This document shows, piece by piece, positions 41,952 to 51,287 of a DNA stretch of 64,000 nt. The DNA lies in the NCBI GenBank assembly GCA_018399495.1, contig JAGYOG010000005.1, forward strand, positions 33,959-97,958. Direction: 5' to 3'. The notes below the pieces were generated by a model. It was not told the DNA's origin. It did no database searches and worked only from the letters and a program-made list of their open reading frames with translations. The position numbers and the translations under genes were made by a program. The DNA is from Sphaerochaeta sp. (GTDB taxonomy: Bacteria; Spirochaetota; Spirochaetia; Sphaerochaetales; Sphaerochaetaceae). Each line of letters starts with the position of its first letter. Within the stretch, counting starts at the first letter, position 1.

Positions 41952-44033
41952 CTACTCCTCATCCGCCAAGGAATCCTTGTAGGCCTTGATTACCTCATCA
42001 GCCAGTTTTCCACTGAGAGGCTCGTAATGGTCAAACTCCATTTCAAAACTTCCCGTACCACTGGTCATCGACTTAAGGTCGATTGCATAGTTGAGGAGTT
42101 CTGATTGAGGTACCTGGGCTTTTACCAACTGTAGATTTCCCATATCTTCCTGACCAAGTACTCGTCCACGTTTGCTGCTCAAGTCAGAAAGGATGTCGCC
42201 CAGATAATCATTCTCTATATATACACTAAGAAGCATGATTGGTTCAAGTAGGACAGGTTTAGCCTTGTCTATGGCAAGTTTCATCGCTCCCTTTGCAGCG
42301 AGTTTGAATGCCATTTCACTGGAATCAACCGGATGTTCCTTTCCATCAATGAGGGTAATACCGATATCCATCATTGGGTACCCAGCAAGATATCCCTCTT
42401 CCATCAGTTCATGCAGGCCCTTCTCAATACCTGGGATGTATCCCTTACTGACAGAACCTCCTTTGATGGCGTTGGTGAAAGAGTAGTAGGCCCCTCTTTC
42501 CAATGGTTCAATCTCAATCAGAACACGGGCATACTGACCATGGCCTCCGCTCTGTTTCTTGTGTGAATACTCGGAAATACCACTTTTCTTGGTGATGCTC
42601 TCTCTGTATGCAACCCTGGGAAGCTTGGTGATGATGGAAACCTTCTGTTTTTCCTTGACCTTGTCGAGAATCATGTTCAAATGCAATTCGCCCATGCCGG
42701 CAACAACATTTTCCTTGGTTTCCTCATTGTACTTGATCAGGAATGTCAAATCTTCCTCAGTGACCTTATGTAATGCCTCATTCATCTTCACTTCGCTCTT
42801 CTTGTCCTCAGCACTGATTGCAAGGCTGTAGATTGGCTGAGGGAATGCGAGAGGTTTGAATTGGAATTTCGTATCAGTGCCTTCTACCAAGGTTGAATTG
42901 GTGGAGGAAATATTACTCTTTGCTATGACTCCTATGTCACCAGATGCAAGCATATCAGTCTCAATGAGCTTCTTGCCGACGAGTCTGTAGACTTTCCCTG
43001 AGCGTTCTTTCCGGTTGAGATGCGGGTTATACAATTCGGTATCGCCCTTGAGAGTTCCTCTGAGGATCTTCAGGAAGCTCAACTTTCCACTGAACTGGTC
43101 AATGGTTGTCTTGAATACCACTGTTGCTGTAGGACCTTCCTCTGTAATGGTGAACTCTTCTTCATTGCCATCTTCTTTGATAATCCAATCGGTTTTACCA
43201 ATCGGCTTGGGGAAGTTGTTCCTAATGAAATTAAGCAGGCTTATTATGCCACTTCCATTTTCAGCTGCGCCGCAGAAAACAGGGATGACCCGGCTTTCAT
43301 CCATACCCTCACGCAGTCCTCGGCGAATATCCTCGCTGGAAAGGGTCCCTTCATCAAAATATTTCTCAATTAGTTCGTCGGCACCTTCAGCGGCATTTTC
43401 TACAAGGTCGTTGTGGTACTGCTCTTCAAAATCTTTCATATCGGAGGGAATTACAACCTCGTTTTCTTTGCCGTTCTCGCTGAACATATAGGCCTTGTCT
43501 TCAATCAGATTGATGACACCCTTGAAATCCTTGCCACTACCAATGGGGATTACAACGGGGACAAAATTAGCTTTGAAAGTTTCCCGAAGGTTTTCAATTA
43601 CTTTTGTATAGTCTGCACGGTCCCGGTCCATCTTGTTGATGAACACCGCCCGTGGTTTATTTCGTTGATCAAGATGTCGCCAGAGTTTGATAGTTTCAAT
43701 CTGGGCTCCATCACGTGCGTCAACAACCATTACGGCCGACTCACAGGAGCGGAATCCGCAAATAGTTTCACCGATGAACCCTGCGGTTCCCGGAGTATCG
43801 ATAATGTTCAAAGTTTTGCCTTCCCATCCAAGGGAAGCGAGGGAAGCATGAATGGAAATCTTATGGGAAATTTCCTCATCCGTGTAATCACTTACTGTTT
43901 TTCCGTTGGATACTTTTTCTGCCCGGGAAATCACATTGGAATAAAATAACATTTGTTCCACCAACGTGGTTTTCCCGGTGTCGTTGTGGCCGATGATGGC
44001 GACATTCCTCAAATCATTGCTGACAACGCTCAT
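41952..44033 (-). CDS. EF-G-like translational GTPase lacking the catalytic histidine
   Basis: A 693-residue EF-G paralogue with the full five-domain length. The G1 loop is GHNDTGKTTL and the NKMD motif is present, but the DTPGH motif of translating EF-Gs reads DTPGTAGF, so the histidine that triggers GTP hydrolysis is threonine. Related EF-G2-type proteins in some bacteria also vary here. Domain IV-like and C-terminal regions follow (YSHKKQSGGHGQYARVLIEIEP). It may act as an accessory ribosome GTPase; the biochemical role is unknown. Start has AGGAGG; an XRE regulator and fusA lie upstream on the same strand. Confidence 0.85.
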   Translation of the reverse strand: MSVVSNDLRNVAIIGHNDTGKTTLVEQMLFYSNVISRAEKVSNGKTVSDYTDEEISHKISIHASLASLGWEGKTLNIIDTPGTAGFIGETICGFRSCESAVMVVDARDGAQIETIKLWRHLDQRNKPRAVFINKMDRDRADYTKVIENLRETFKANFVPVVIPIGSGKDFKGVINLIEDKAYMFSENGKENEVVIPSDMKDFEEQYHNDLVENAAEGADELIEKYFDEGTLSSEDIRRGLREGMDESRVIPVFCGAAENGSGIISLLNFIRNNFPKPIGKTDWIIKEDGNEEEFTITEEGPTATVVFKTTIDQFSGKLSFLKILRGTLKGDTELYNPHLNRKERSGKVYRLVGKKLIETDMLASGDIGVIAKSNISSTNSTLVEGTDTKFQFKPLAFPQPIYSLAISAEDKKSEVKMNEALHKVTEEDLTFLIKYNEETKENVVAGMGELHLNMILDKVKEKQKVSIITKLPRVAYRESITKKSGISEYSHKKQSGGHGQYARVLIEIEPLERGAYYSFTNAIKGGSVSKGYIPGIEKGLHELMEEGYLAGYPMMDIGITLIDGKEHPVDSSEMAFKLAAKGAMKLAIDKAKPVLLEPIMLLSVYIENDYLGDILSDLSSKRGRVLGQEDMGNLQLVKAQVPQSELLNYAIDLKSMTSGTGSFEMEFDHYEPLSGKLADEVIKAYKDSLADEE

Positions 44034-44141
44034 ATTTCCTCCTTTGATCACTATATGCTGATCTAGAACGCATGCATGTATGGTACGCCCCATCAACCCA
44101 TATGTCAAAAGAATTTTGTTTTTGCGCTTAATCGCCGGATA

Positions 44142-44180
44142 CAAAAAAAGCAGACATCCTCCTGCCAGAGGATGCCCGCC
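44142..44180 (-). terminator. intrinsic terminator after the XRE gene
   Basis: On the minus strand GGGCATCCTC, loop, GAGGATGTCTGC is followed by seven T. It separates the regulator gene from the downstream EF-G-like gene. Confidence 0.85.
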
Positions 44181-44214
44181 GGTGCATGCGTGAGAACAAT
44201 CTGTATGTCTTCAC

Positions 44215-44538
44215 CTAACGGGTCAGGCTGACATTCACATCAATGATGTGGTTGATGTCCTGTTTTAGCTTGTATGCAAATTGATCCATAACGGTGACAT
44301 CATTGGGGAGCTTGTCCCCGTCCTCGCAGAAAAATGTCCAACAGGGTACATCCAACGCAGCACTGATCTTCTCGATGGTGGAGAAGGAAGGTGCTTTTCG
44401 TGAAGTTTCAATCTCTGTTACAAATGAAGTGGAAACGCCAATCTTCTCAGCCAACTGGGCTTGGGTTAGGGAGAGCTTTCTTCTACGCTCCTTCAAATTC
44501 CTTGCGAAAATGTCCTGCAAATTGTAGGTTCTAGCCAT
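44215..44538 (-). CDS. XRE-family DNA-binding regulator
   Basis: A 107-residue protein. The N-terminal 65 residues are a Cro/CI-type helix-turn-helix (LSLTQAQLAEKIGVSTSFVTEIETSRKAPSF) and the rest is a short tail without a known fold. Its own promoter overlaps an inverted repeat, so it is probably autoregulated. It sits between two EF-G genes and ends in its own terminator, so a direct link to them is not shown. Confidence 0.85.
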   Translation of the reverse strand: MARTYNLQDIFARNLKERRRKLSLTQAQLAEKIGVSTSFVTEIETSRKAPSFSTIEKISAALDVPCWTFFCEDGDKLPNDVTVMDQFAYKLKQDINHIIDVNVSLTR

Positions 44539-44564
44539 GTTGTACTCCTCTTAAGAAATTGCAA

Positions 44565-44621
44565 AGTATAAAATCCAACCGAAAAGTGTGTAAAAAGTTT
44601 CTAACGGTCTAGTATTTACAC
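44565..44621 (-). promoter_or_regulatory. promoter and probable operator of the XRE gene
   Basis: On the minus strand -35 TTTACA (44589-44594) and -10 TATACT (44565-44570), 18 bases apart. The -35 lies inside one arm of a repeat GTGTAAA (44588-44594) that matches TTTACAC (44615-44621) in inverted orientation, with 20 bases between the arms. A repressor bound to the arms would block the promoter. Confidence 0.55.
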
Positions 44622-44700
44622 ATCTTTCAATATATTTTAGGCATAAATGTCGCAATTCCGCAAGGTTTGAACCATGCCGTTTCGAAGTTTTTCCATACCA

Positions 44701-46731
44701 TTAGCGGCTTTTTTGCGCGTAGTGGTCGAACTCCATTGAGAAGGTTCCCCTGCCTTGGGTTGCTGAACGTAGTGCCGTGGAATATCCAAACAGTTGGGAG
44801 AGTGGGGCCTGTGCATGGATATGCTCACTAGCCGTTCTACTCTCAATACTGTTGACCAAGCCGCCTCTGCTGGTGATGCTGCTTATGGCTTCTCCGACGT
44901 ATTGCGTTGGGACGATTACCGTAACCTTCATCACTGGTTCCATCAATATTGGTGTAGCTCCCTGTGCCACCTTGTCAAAACACATCGCAGAACACGCCTC
45001 AAATGCGAAAGGGGTTGCCGTAAGTTCATTGTAGGTGATGCTGGTTACTTCAACCTCAAGATCGACGGTTTCATACCCGAATTGGATACCACCCTTGAAT
45101 GCATTGGTGATTCCTCTCTTGACTGCTTTGTAGTACTGTTCGTCCATACCTCGGATCTTCGCCGAGCATGTATAGCGGTTTCCGCTACCGGAAGGAAGAG
45201 GACGAATGGTGATACCGACTCCGGCGTTGTTCTCCTTTCCTGCAATGATCTTGGAGAACTTTTCACTGCCACTGTTTTCCTTGGTAACCGATTCACGATA
45301 CGTCACCTGGGGATTACCCACACGTGCCTTGATTTTCATTTCCTTGGTCAGCCTGGTCACCAGGACATCCAGATGCAGCTCACCCATACCGCTGATAACC
45401 AGCTGTCCTGTCTCATCGTCATCACGATAGGTAAAGGTAGGATCTTCTTGCGCGAGAATACCCAGAGCGGAGCGTAGCTTGTCTCCATCACTGAGACTGT
45501 TTGGCTCAATGGCAACAGAGATGACAGGGATGGGGAAGTGCATCTCTTCAAGGAGTATCTGGGCACCTTCACTTCCTACCGTGTCACCGGTCCGTCCTTC
45601 TTTGAACCCGATGATGACACCAATGTCACCGGCATCAAGTTCACTCAACTCCTCAGTTCGGTCTGCGTGCATTCTGAGTATCCTGTTTACCCGCTCTCGT
45701 TTCTTCTTACTGATGTTCATCAAGGCGGTACCTTTTTTGATGGTACCATTATAAACTCTGACAAAACTCATGGGACCAGCTTCACGGTCCACTTGAATCT
45801 TGAAGATAAGGCCGAGTGGTGGTTTTTCTTTATCATATGAGATTTCCACTGATTTCTCAGTCTTCTGGTGGATACCAAAAATTGGGGGAACTTCAGATGG
45901 GGAGGGAAGATAGTCTATAACTCCGTCAAGCAGTGCCTGGACACCGATATCCTTCAGTGAGGAGCCGACAAAGACCGGTAGTGCCTGACGTGAGATGGTT
46001 GCCTTTTTCAAGGCTTCCTTGATCAGTTCGATACCGATGGGTTCCCCTTCGAAATACAACTCAGTAATTTCATCGCTGAATGAAGCGACGCTGTCAATAA
46101 GCTTCTCGTACCAGCTTTCCACTTCCTCCTGCATGGAGGACGGGATCTCCTCTTCTGTATACGTCATGCCTTGGTCTTCATTGCTGTAGACGAAATATTT
46201 CTTGGTCAGCAGGTTGATGATGCCGCTGAAGTTGTTCTCGGATCCAACCGGGAGATAGAGGGGAATGGGGTTTGCTCCCAACTTGAGTTTCAATTCGGAA
46301 ACCGCCTCATGGAAGTTTGCCCCCAAGCGATCCATCTTGTTGATGAATGCGATACGGGGAACACGGTAGGTGTCAGCTTGTCTCCAGACAGTTTCAGTTT
46401 GTGGTTCCACCCCTCCAACAGCACAAACGACCATGACCGCGCCATCAAGGATTCGAAGGGAACGCTCCACTTCTGCGGTGAAGTCAACGTGACCAGGGGT
46501 GTCGATGATGTTGATCTGGTGGTCCTTCCAGAAACAGGTAGTGGCTGCACTTGCAATGGTGATGCCACGGTTCTGTTCCTGCTCAAGGAAATCCATGGTG
46601 GCCTCTCCATTGTCAACCTCTCCGATGCGATGGTTTTCACCTGTATAATAGAGGATGCGTTCGGTGGTAGTGGTCTTCCCAGCATCAATATGTGCCATTA
46701 TTCCAATATTTCGTGTTGTCTTCTCATTCAT
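44701..46731 (-). CDS. fusA: elongation factor G
   Basis: A 676-residue GTPase. [19 protein letters not shown] (G1), [16 protein letters not shown] (G2), [15 protein letters not shown] (G3 with the catalytic histidine) and [10 protein letters not shown] (G4) are intact; domain IV and V follow. Spirochaetes often have two such factors, one for translocation and one for ribosome recycling with RRF; which this is cannot be decided from sequence reading. Unlike most bacteria it is not next to rpsL, rpsG or tuf. The start has a GAAGGA site. Confidence 0.95.
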   Translation of the reverse strand: MNEKTTRNIGIMAHIDAGKTTTTERILYYTGENHRIGEVDNGEATMDFLEQEQNRGITIASAATTCFWKDHQINIIDTPGHVDFTAEVERSLRILDGAVMVVCAVGGVEPQTETVWRQADTYRVPRIAFINKMDRLGANFHEAVSELKLKLGANPIPLYLPVGSENNFSGIINLLTKKYFVYSNEDQGMTYTEEEIPSSMQEEVESWYEKLIDSVASFSDEITELYFEGEPIGIELIKEALKKATISRQALPVFVGSSLKDIGVQALLDGVIDYLPSPSEVPPIFGIHQKTEKSVEISYDKEKPPLGLIFKIQVDREAGPMSFVRVYNGTIKKGTALMNISKKKRERVNRILRMHADRTEELSELDAGDIGVIIGFKEGRTGDTVGSEGAQILLEEMHFPIPVISVAIEPNSLSDGDKLRSALGILAQEDPTFTYRDDDETGQLVISGMGELHLDVLVTRLTKEMKIKARVGNPQVTYRESVTKENSGSEKFSKIIAGKENNAGVGITIRPLPSGSGNRYTCSAKIRGMDEQYYKAVKRGITNAFKGGIQFGYETVDLEVEVTSITYNELTATPFAFEACSAMCFDKVAQGATPILMEPVMKVTVIVPTQYVGEAISSITSRGGLVNSIESRTASEHIHAQAPLSQLFGYSTALRSATQGRGTFSMEFDHYAQKSR

Positions 46732-46784
46732 GTACTTTTTCCTTCAAACAATCTGAGAAACATTACCATACCTGTCTTTTATAA

Positions 46785-48842
46785 TCAACGAGAAAGACGG
46801 AGCAAAAGGATGCGCAGGGCATTGAAAACAGCTATGATGGTCACCCCGGTATCTGCAAATACCGCCAGCGCCATGGACGCATACCCCAATGCACCCAACA
46901 CAAGCACAATTCCCTTTATCCCTAGGGCAAATACAATATTCTGCTTCACGATACGCGAAGTTTTCTTGCTTATGATCACCAGCTTTTCCAGCTTTGACAG
47001 GTCTTCACTCAGAATTACAATATCTGCGCTCTCTATGGCTGCATCACTGGCCTTGCTACCCATTGCGATACCGACACGGCTGGCAGCCAGGCTTGGTGCA
47101 TCATTCATTCCATCCCCGACGTATGCCAGGTGTGGATTGGTACGCTCGATTTCTGCAAGGTGTACCTGCTTCTGATCAGGAAGGAGTCCTGCATGATAGC
47201 CATCAAGCCCAAGCTCGGTAGCGATTGCCTTGGCATGCTGTTCCTTGTCTCCTGAGAGCATCAGCATCTGCTTGATCCCGAGGTTTCTCAGTGCTTGAAT
47301 GAGCTGTTTTGCGTCAGGACGGATTGTATCCTTCAGGATAAACGATGCTGCATGGATGTTCCCTACTGCCAGGTGGATGGCTCCTTCATCTTCATCCCCA
47401 CCGGAAAGCAGAACGGAATGAGCTGCAAATAGGGCGGCGTTTCCTGCTAAGACTTGCTTTCCGTCTATCAGGGCAGAGATGCCCTTACCAGCAATTTCTT
47501 GGATATTGCTTGCTCCATAAGGTGCTTCCAATGAGTCGAATGCCCGTGCAAGAGGGTGGTTGCTCTGGCGTTCCAAGCTTGCAGTCAGCCCCTTGAGATA
47601 GGATTTTTCAAATTTGGTATTGTCGGTCTCTACCATCTTTTCCAAGGAAAAGCTTCCATAGGTAAGCGTACCGGTCTTGTCAAAGATCATGGTATCGATG
47701 GAGGAGAGAGCCTCCAGATAGTTGCCTCCCTTGACCAGGATACCTTGAGATGCACTTTTGCCGATTCCTGCGAAGTAGGAGAGCGGAACACTGATAACCA
47801 GTGCACAAGGGCAACTCACTACTAGGAACACCAGGGAGCGGTAGATCCAAGTTTCCCAAGTCCCCGTAACCAGAGAAGGGATTATTGCAAGGGCTAGGGC
47901 AAAGAACACAACAAAGGGGGTGTAATACCGTGCAAACGTCGTGATGAACTGTTCAGTGTGGGCCTTTTTGGAAGAGGATTCTTCGACAAGACGAAGTATC
48001 TTTGTCGCCGTACTATCTTCATATACCCGGGTAGTCAGGATATCAATGGCTCCAGTGAGATTCATACTCCCACTCGAGACGGCTTTCCCCTCTGCTGCAT
48101 TCTGGGGAAGGGACTCCCCGGTTAGGGATTGCATATCCAGGGTCGATGATCCTCTCACGATGGTTCCGTCCAAGGGAATTCTCTCTCCTGCCAGTACCCT
48201 GATGATGCTTCCCACTGCAACTGATTCACTGGCAACAATCTCTGGTTTTTCCTTATGGATTATTCTTGTTTCATCTGCTCTGAGGTCGAGGACTTCCATT
48301 ACAGCATTCCTGCTTTTCTGGACTGCCCGATCCTGGAAGAACTCTCCGATCAGGTACAGCAGCATGACAGCAGAGGCTTCCCCAATCTCTCCTATGGCGA
48401 GAGCTCCAAGGGTGGCTATACTCATCAGGAAGTTTTCATCGAACACCTTTCCATGTATTAGGTTTGTTCCCGCCTTGATCAGTACTGAGTATCCGGCAAT
48501 AAGGTAACTGGGCAGGAAGAGCCAGGGAGTGTCAAGGAAGAAGGCGAGGGCAAAGAACAGTGCCGAGAGGGTGATACGGATGATCATACGTAATGAGGTT
48601 TGCTTTTCCCTATATGGCTGGGAGGTAACCTTTAAAGCAGGCTCTACCCGTTTTGCCTCGGCAATAAGGGATTGAAAGAACGCATCATCACTATCTTCCG
48701 TACTCTGGATGTGGATTTGTTTCTTTGCATAATCAACTCGTGCTTGTTTGACGCCTTCTACTTTGTTCAATTCCTGTTCAATATTGGCGGCGCAGGCAGC
48801 ACAGTCAAGATTTTGTACATTCCAGATACACTTTTCAGCCAT
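46785..48842 (-). CDS. heavy-metal P1B-type ATPase (Zn/Cd/Pb type)
   Basis: A 685-residue metal exporter. The N-terminal metal-binding domain has DCAACAANIEQEL (CxxC type). The transmembrane metal site is SCPCALVISVP; the phosphorylation site is DKTGTLTYG, the nucleotide hinge GDGMNDAPSL, with TGES in the actuator. The CPC motif and the CadA-like N-terminus point to zinc, cadmium or lead. An inverted-repeat operator overlapping the promoter suggests ArsR/SmtB-type control, but the regulator is not next to it. AGGAG precedes the ATG. Confidence 0.93.
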   Translation of the reverse strand: MAEKCIWNVQNLDCAACAANIEQELNKVEGVKQARVDYAKKQIHIQSTEDSDDAFFQSLIAEAKRVEPALKVTSQPYREKQTSLRMIIRITLSALFFALAFFLDTPWLFLPSYLIAGYSVLIKAGTNLIHGKVFDENFLMSIATLGALAIGEIGEASAVMLLYLIGEFFQDRAVQKSRNAVMEVLDLRADETRIIHKEKPEIVASESVAVGSIIRVLAGERIPLDGTIVRGSSTLDMQSLTGESLPQNAAEGKAVSSGSMNLTGAIDILTTRVYEDSTATKILRLVEESSSKKAHTEQFITTFARYYTPFVVFFALALAIIPSLVTGTWETWIYRSLVFLVVSCPCALVISVPLSYFAGIGKSASQGILVKGGNYLEALSSIDTMIFDKTGTLTYGSFSLEKMVETDNTKFEKSYLKGLTASLERQSNHPLARAFDSLEAPYGASNIQEIAGKGISALIDGKQVLAGNAALFAAHSVLLSGGDEDEGAIHLAVGNIHAASFILKDTIRPDAKQLIQALRNLGIKQMLMLSGDKEQHAKAIATELGLDGYHAGLLPDQKQVHLAEIERTNPHLAYVGDGMNDAPSLAASRVGIAMGSKASDAAIESADIVILSEDLSKLEKLVIISKKTSRIVKQNIVFALGIKGIVLVLGALGYASMALAVFADTGVTIIAVFNALRILLLRLSR

Positions 48843-48863
48843 GAACTTCTCCTATCATATCTA

Positions 48864-48909
48864 TATATGAACATATAATCATATAATATGTTTTGTTCCC
48901 TTTTGTCAA
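48864..48909 (-). promoter_or_regulatory. promoter and inverted-repeat operator of the metal ATPase
   Basis: On the minus strand TTGACA (48904-48909) is followed at 15-18 bases by an AT-rich -10 region. The perfect inverted repeat TATATGA (48864-48870), 8-base spacer, TCATATA (48879-48885) lies just downstream and fits an ArsR/SmtB-type metal repressor site. Confidence 0.55.
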
Positions 48910-48945
48910 GAGGAGAAAAAGAAGATGAGGAAGCGCTATTTGTAT

Positions 48946-49004
48946 GGTAGAATTATTCTACCTGCGAAGAGTATGGGCTCTCTCTCTTCGTGTGGATTTT
49001 TTTT
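48946..49004 (+). promoter_or_regulatory. palindrome and attenuator-like hairpin before araD
   Basis: GGTAGAATTATTCTACC (48946-48962) is a perfect palindrome about a central T and may be a sugar-regulator operator. Just after it, CGAAGAG (48965-48971) pairs with CTCTTCG (48984-48990), followed by a run of eight T starting 6 bases later. Confidence 0.45.
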
Positions 49005-49043
49005 GGACAGAGGAAGCCTTGTAAGGTTTCTAAAGGAGTTATT

Positions 49044-49748
49044 ATGTTGGAACAGCTGAAAGAAGAGGTGTGTAAAGCAAATTTATTGCTTGAGCACTAC
49101 CACCTAATCACTTTTACCTGGGGTAATGTCTCGGCGGTTGACCCAAAGCGTGAGTGTATGGTCATCAAACCCTCCGGGGTTGCCTATGAGGAACTCACAC
49201 CGGACAAGATGGTGGTGGTGGAACTGGCGACCGGCAAGATTTTAGAAGGTTCCTACAATCCCTCTTCTGACACCCCGACACACCGGTACCTATTCAACCA
49301 TTTTGCGGAAATCAAGTCGGTTGTACATACCCACAGCCGATGGGCAACCATATTTGCCCAGGCAGGACGGGGAATACCAGCCCTTGGTACCACCCATGCA
49401 GATTATTTCTATGGGGAGATTCCCTGTACCAGGGAGATGAATAATGATGAGATCCAGACAGCCTATGAGGAAGAGACAGGCAAGGTCATCGTTGAACGCT
49501 TTTCCTCTCTGAATCCTCTTTCCATCCCAGCGGTACTTGTGCATAGCCATGGGCCTTTTACCTGGGGCTCCAGTGCAAAGAAGGCAGTGGAGAATGCTGT
49601 AGTTCTGGAAGAGGTGGCCAATATGGCCTATCACACAGTGCTGTTGGAACAGGATCCTAAAAGGATGATGGACCAGGTCCTGCTGGATAAGCACTATCTG
49701 AGAAAGCATGGAAAGAATGCCTATTATGGACAGAAGAACCAGGAGTAA
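49044..49748 (+). CDS. araD: L-ribulose-5-phosphate 4-epimerase
   Basis: Class II aldolase-family enzyme converting L-ribulose 5-phosphate to D-xylulose 5-phosphate. The 234-residue protein shows the substrate loop GNVSAVD, the metal histidines in HTHSRWAT and the [10 protein letters not shown] motif. Start set by AAAGGAG. It is followed after 4 bases by a sugar isomerase gene, so the two form a small sugar-catabolism operon without a visible kinase. Confidence 0.92.
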   Translation: MLEQLKEEVCKANLLLEHYHLITFTWGNVSAVDPKRECMVIKPSGVAYEELTPDKMVVVELATGKILEGSYNPSSDTPTHRYLFNHFAEIKSVVHTHSRWATIFAQAGRGIPALGTTHADYFYGEIPCTREMNNDEIQTAYEEETGKVIVERFSSLNPLSIPAVLVHSHGPFTWGSSAKKAVENAVVLEEVANMAYHTVLLEQDPKRMMDQVLLDKHYLRKHGKNAYYGQKNQE

Positions 49749-49752
49749 ACAT

Positions 49753-51225
49753 ATGAATAATATTGCACAGGTCCGCCTGGGACTGGTTGCCGTGAGTCGC
49801 AGCTGTTTCCCGAAAGCCTTGAGTGAACGAAGACGGAATGCAGTCAAGGAAGCGTATCAGGAGCCAATCTATGAATGTCCTGTTACCGTTGAGAATGAGA
49901 AGGATATGCGCTTCGCGCTGGAGGATATCGCAAAGCATGAGGTCAATGCACTGGTGGTGTTCTTGGGAAACTTTGGCCCGGAAACTGCTGAGACCCTGCT
50001 TGCAAAATACTTCGATGGTCCGGCGATGTATGTTGCAGCTGCGGAGGGAGATGGAGATCTGCATGATGGAAGAGGGGATGCCTTCTGTGGAATGCTCAAT
50101 TGTTCCTACAATTTAGCGCTTCGATCCTTGCGTGCGCACATCCCTGAGTATCCTGTTGGCAGTGCTCGGGAAGTCGCCACCATGATCGAGGAGTTCATCC
50201 CTGTAGCGAGAGCCGTCATATCTCTCAAGCAACTGAAAATCATCTCCTTTGGTCCGAGACCACAGGATTTTATGGCATGCAATGCACCTATCCAGGGATT
50301 GTTCGACCTTGGGGTGGAGATTGAGGAGAACAGCGAACTCGACTTGCTGGTTGCTTACAACAAGCATAAGGATGACAAGCGTATTGGCGCTCTGGTGAAG
50401 GAGATGGCAAGCGAAATCGGCAGCAGTCCCTATGAGGGGATCCTTCCCAAGCTTGCCCAATATGAGTTGACCTTGCTTGACTGGGTAGAGGAACACAAGG
50501 GAGACCGTCAGTTTGTTGCCTTTGCAAACAAGTGCTGGCCTGCGTTCCAGACAGAGTTCGGCTTTGTCCCCTGCTATGTAAACAGTCGTTTGACTGCCCA
50601 AGGTATACCCGTCAGCTGTGAAGTTGATATCTACGGGGCACTGAGTGAATACATTGGAATTTGTGTGAGCGATAAACCTGTGACCTTGTTGGATATCAAT
50701 AACACAGTTCCTTCCCAGATGTATGAGGAGCATATCAGAGCAAAACGTTCTTATCGCAATGATGAGCTGTTTATGGGATTTCACTGTGGAAATACTTCCT
50801 GCTCCCTGCTGAAGAATCCTCACATGGGGTATCAGGTAATCATGAAACGTGACCTTGAACCAGACCTTGTTGAACCCGATATTACCAGGGGAACAATGGA
50901 AGGGGATTTGGTAGCAGGCCCGGTTACCATGTATCGTTTGCAGTCCGATGCCCGGGGATGGCTCCGTGCATATGTCGCGCAAGGAGAGGTATTGGATGTC
51001 CCCAGTGAAAGCTTTGGAAGCATCGGGGTGATTGGCATTGAGGAAATGGCTCGGTTCTATCGATATGTGCTCCTGAAAAAGGCCTACCCTCATCATGCTG
51101 CGGTAGCATTCAGCCATGTTGGGAAAGCCTTGTTCAATGTCTTCTCCTACCTGGGAATTGTGGATATCGCCTACAACCAGGGGGAAGGATTACCCTACGA
51201 GGGTGAGAATCCGTTCAAGCATTGA
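49753..51225 (+). CDS. L-fucose/L-arabinose isomerase-like protein
   Basis: A 490-residue protein resembling the FucI/AraA isomerase superfamily. Conserved features seen are the long N-terminal Rossmann-like domain, CEVDIYGALSEYIG in the central part, and the C-terminal metal region around LFMGFHCGNTSCSLL. It would convert an aldose to a ketose feeding AraD. The low similarity I can recall to classical AraA leaves the sugar open. The AGGAG site overlaps the end of araD. Confidence 0.78.
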   Translation: MNNIAQVRLGLVAVSRSCFPKALSERRRNAVKEAYQEPIYECPVTVENEKDMRFALEDIAKHEVNALVVFLGNFGPETAETLLAKYFDGPAMYVAAAEGDGDLHDGRGDAFCGMLNCSYNLALRSLRAHIPEYPVGSAREVATMIEEFIPVARAVISLKQLKIISFGPRPQDFMACNAPIQGLFDLGVEIEENSELDLLVAYNKHKDDKRIGALVKEMASEIGSSPYEGILPKLAQYELTLLDWVEEHKGDRQFVAFANKCWPAFQTEFGFVPCYVNSRLTAQGIPVSCEVDIYGALSEYIGICVSDKPVTLLDINNTVPSQMYEEHIRAKRSYRNDELFMGFHCGNTSCSLLKNPHMGYQVIMKRDLEPDLVEPDITRGTMEGDLVAGPVTMYRLQSDARGWLRAYVAQGEVLDVPSESFGSIGVIGIEEMARFYRYVLLKKAYPHHAAVAFSHVGKALFNVFSYLGIVDIAYNQGEGLPYEGENPFKH

Positions 51226-51240
51226 TATTGTGTAAACAGA

Positions 51241-51271
51241 ATTACAGCCCCTGGATTCCAGGGGCTGTAAT
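51241..51271. terminator. perfect bidirectional terminator hairpin
   Basis: Fifteen-base arms around one central T (ATTACAGCCCCTGGA and its complement) lie between the convergent isomerase and TPR genes. It can act for both directions. Confidence 0.8.
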
Positions 51272-51287
51272 CATGATGGCCATTATC

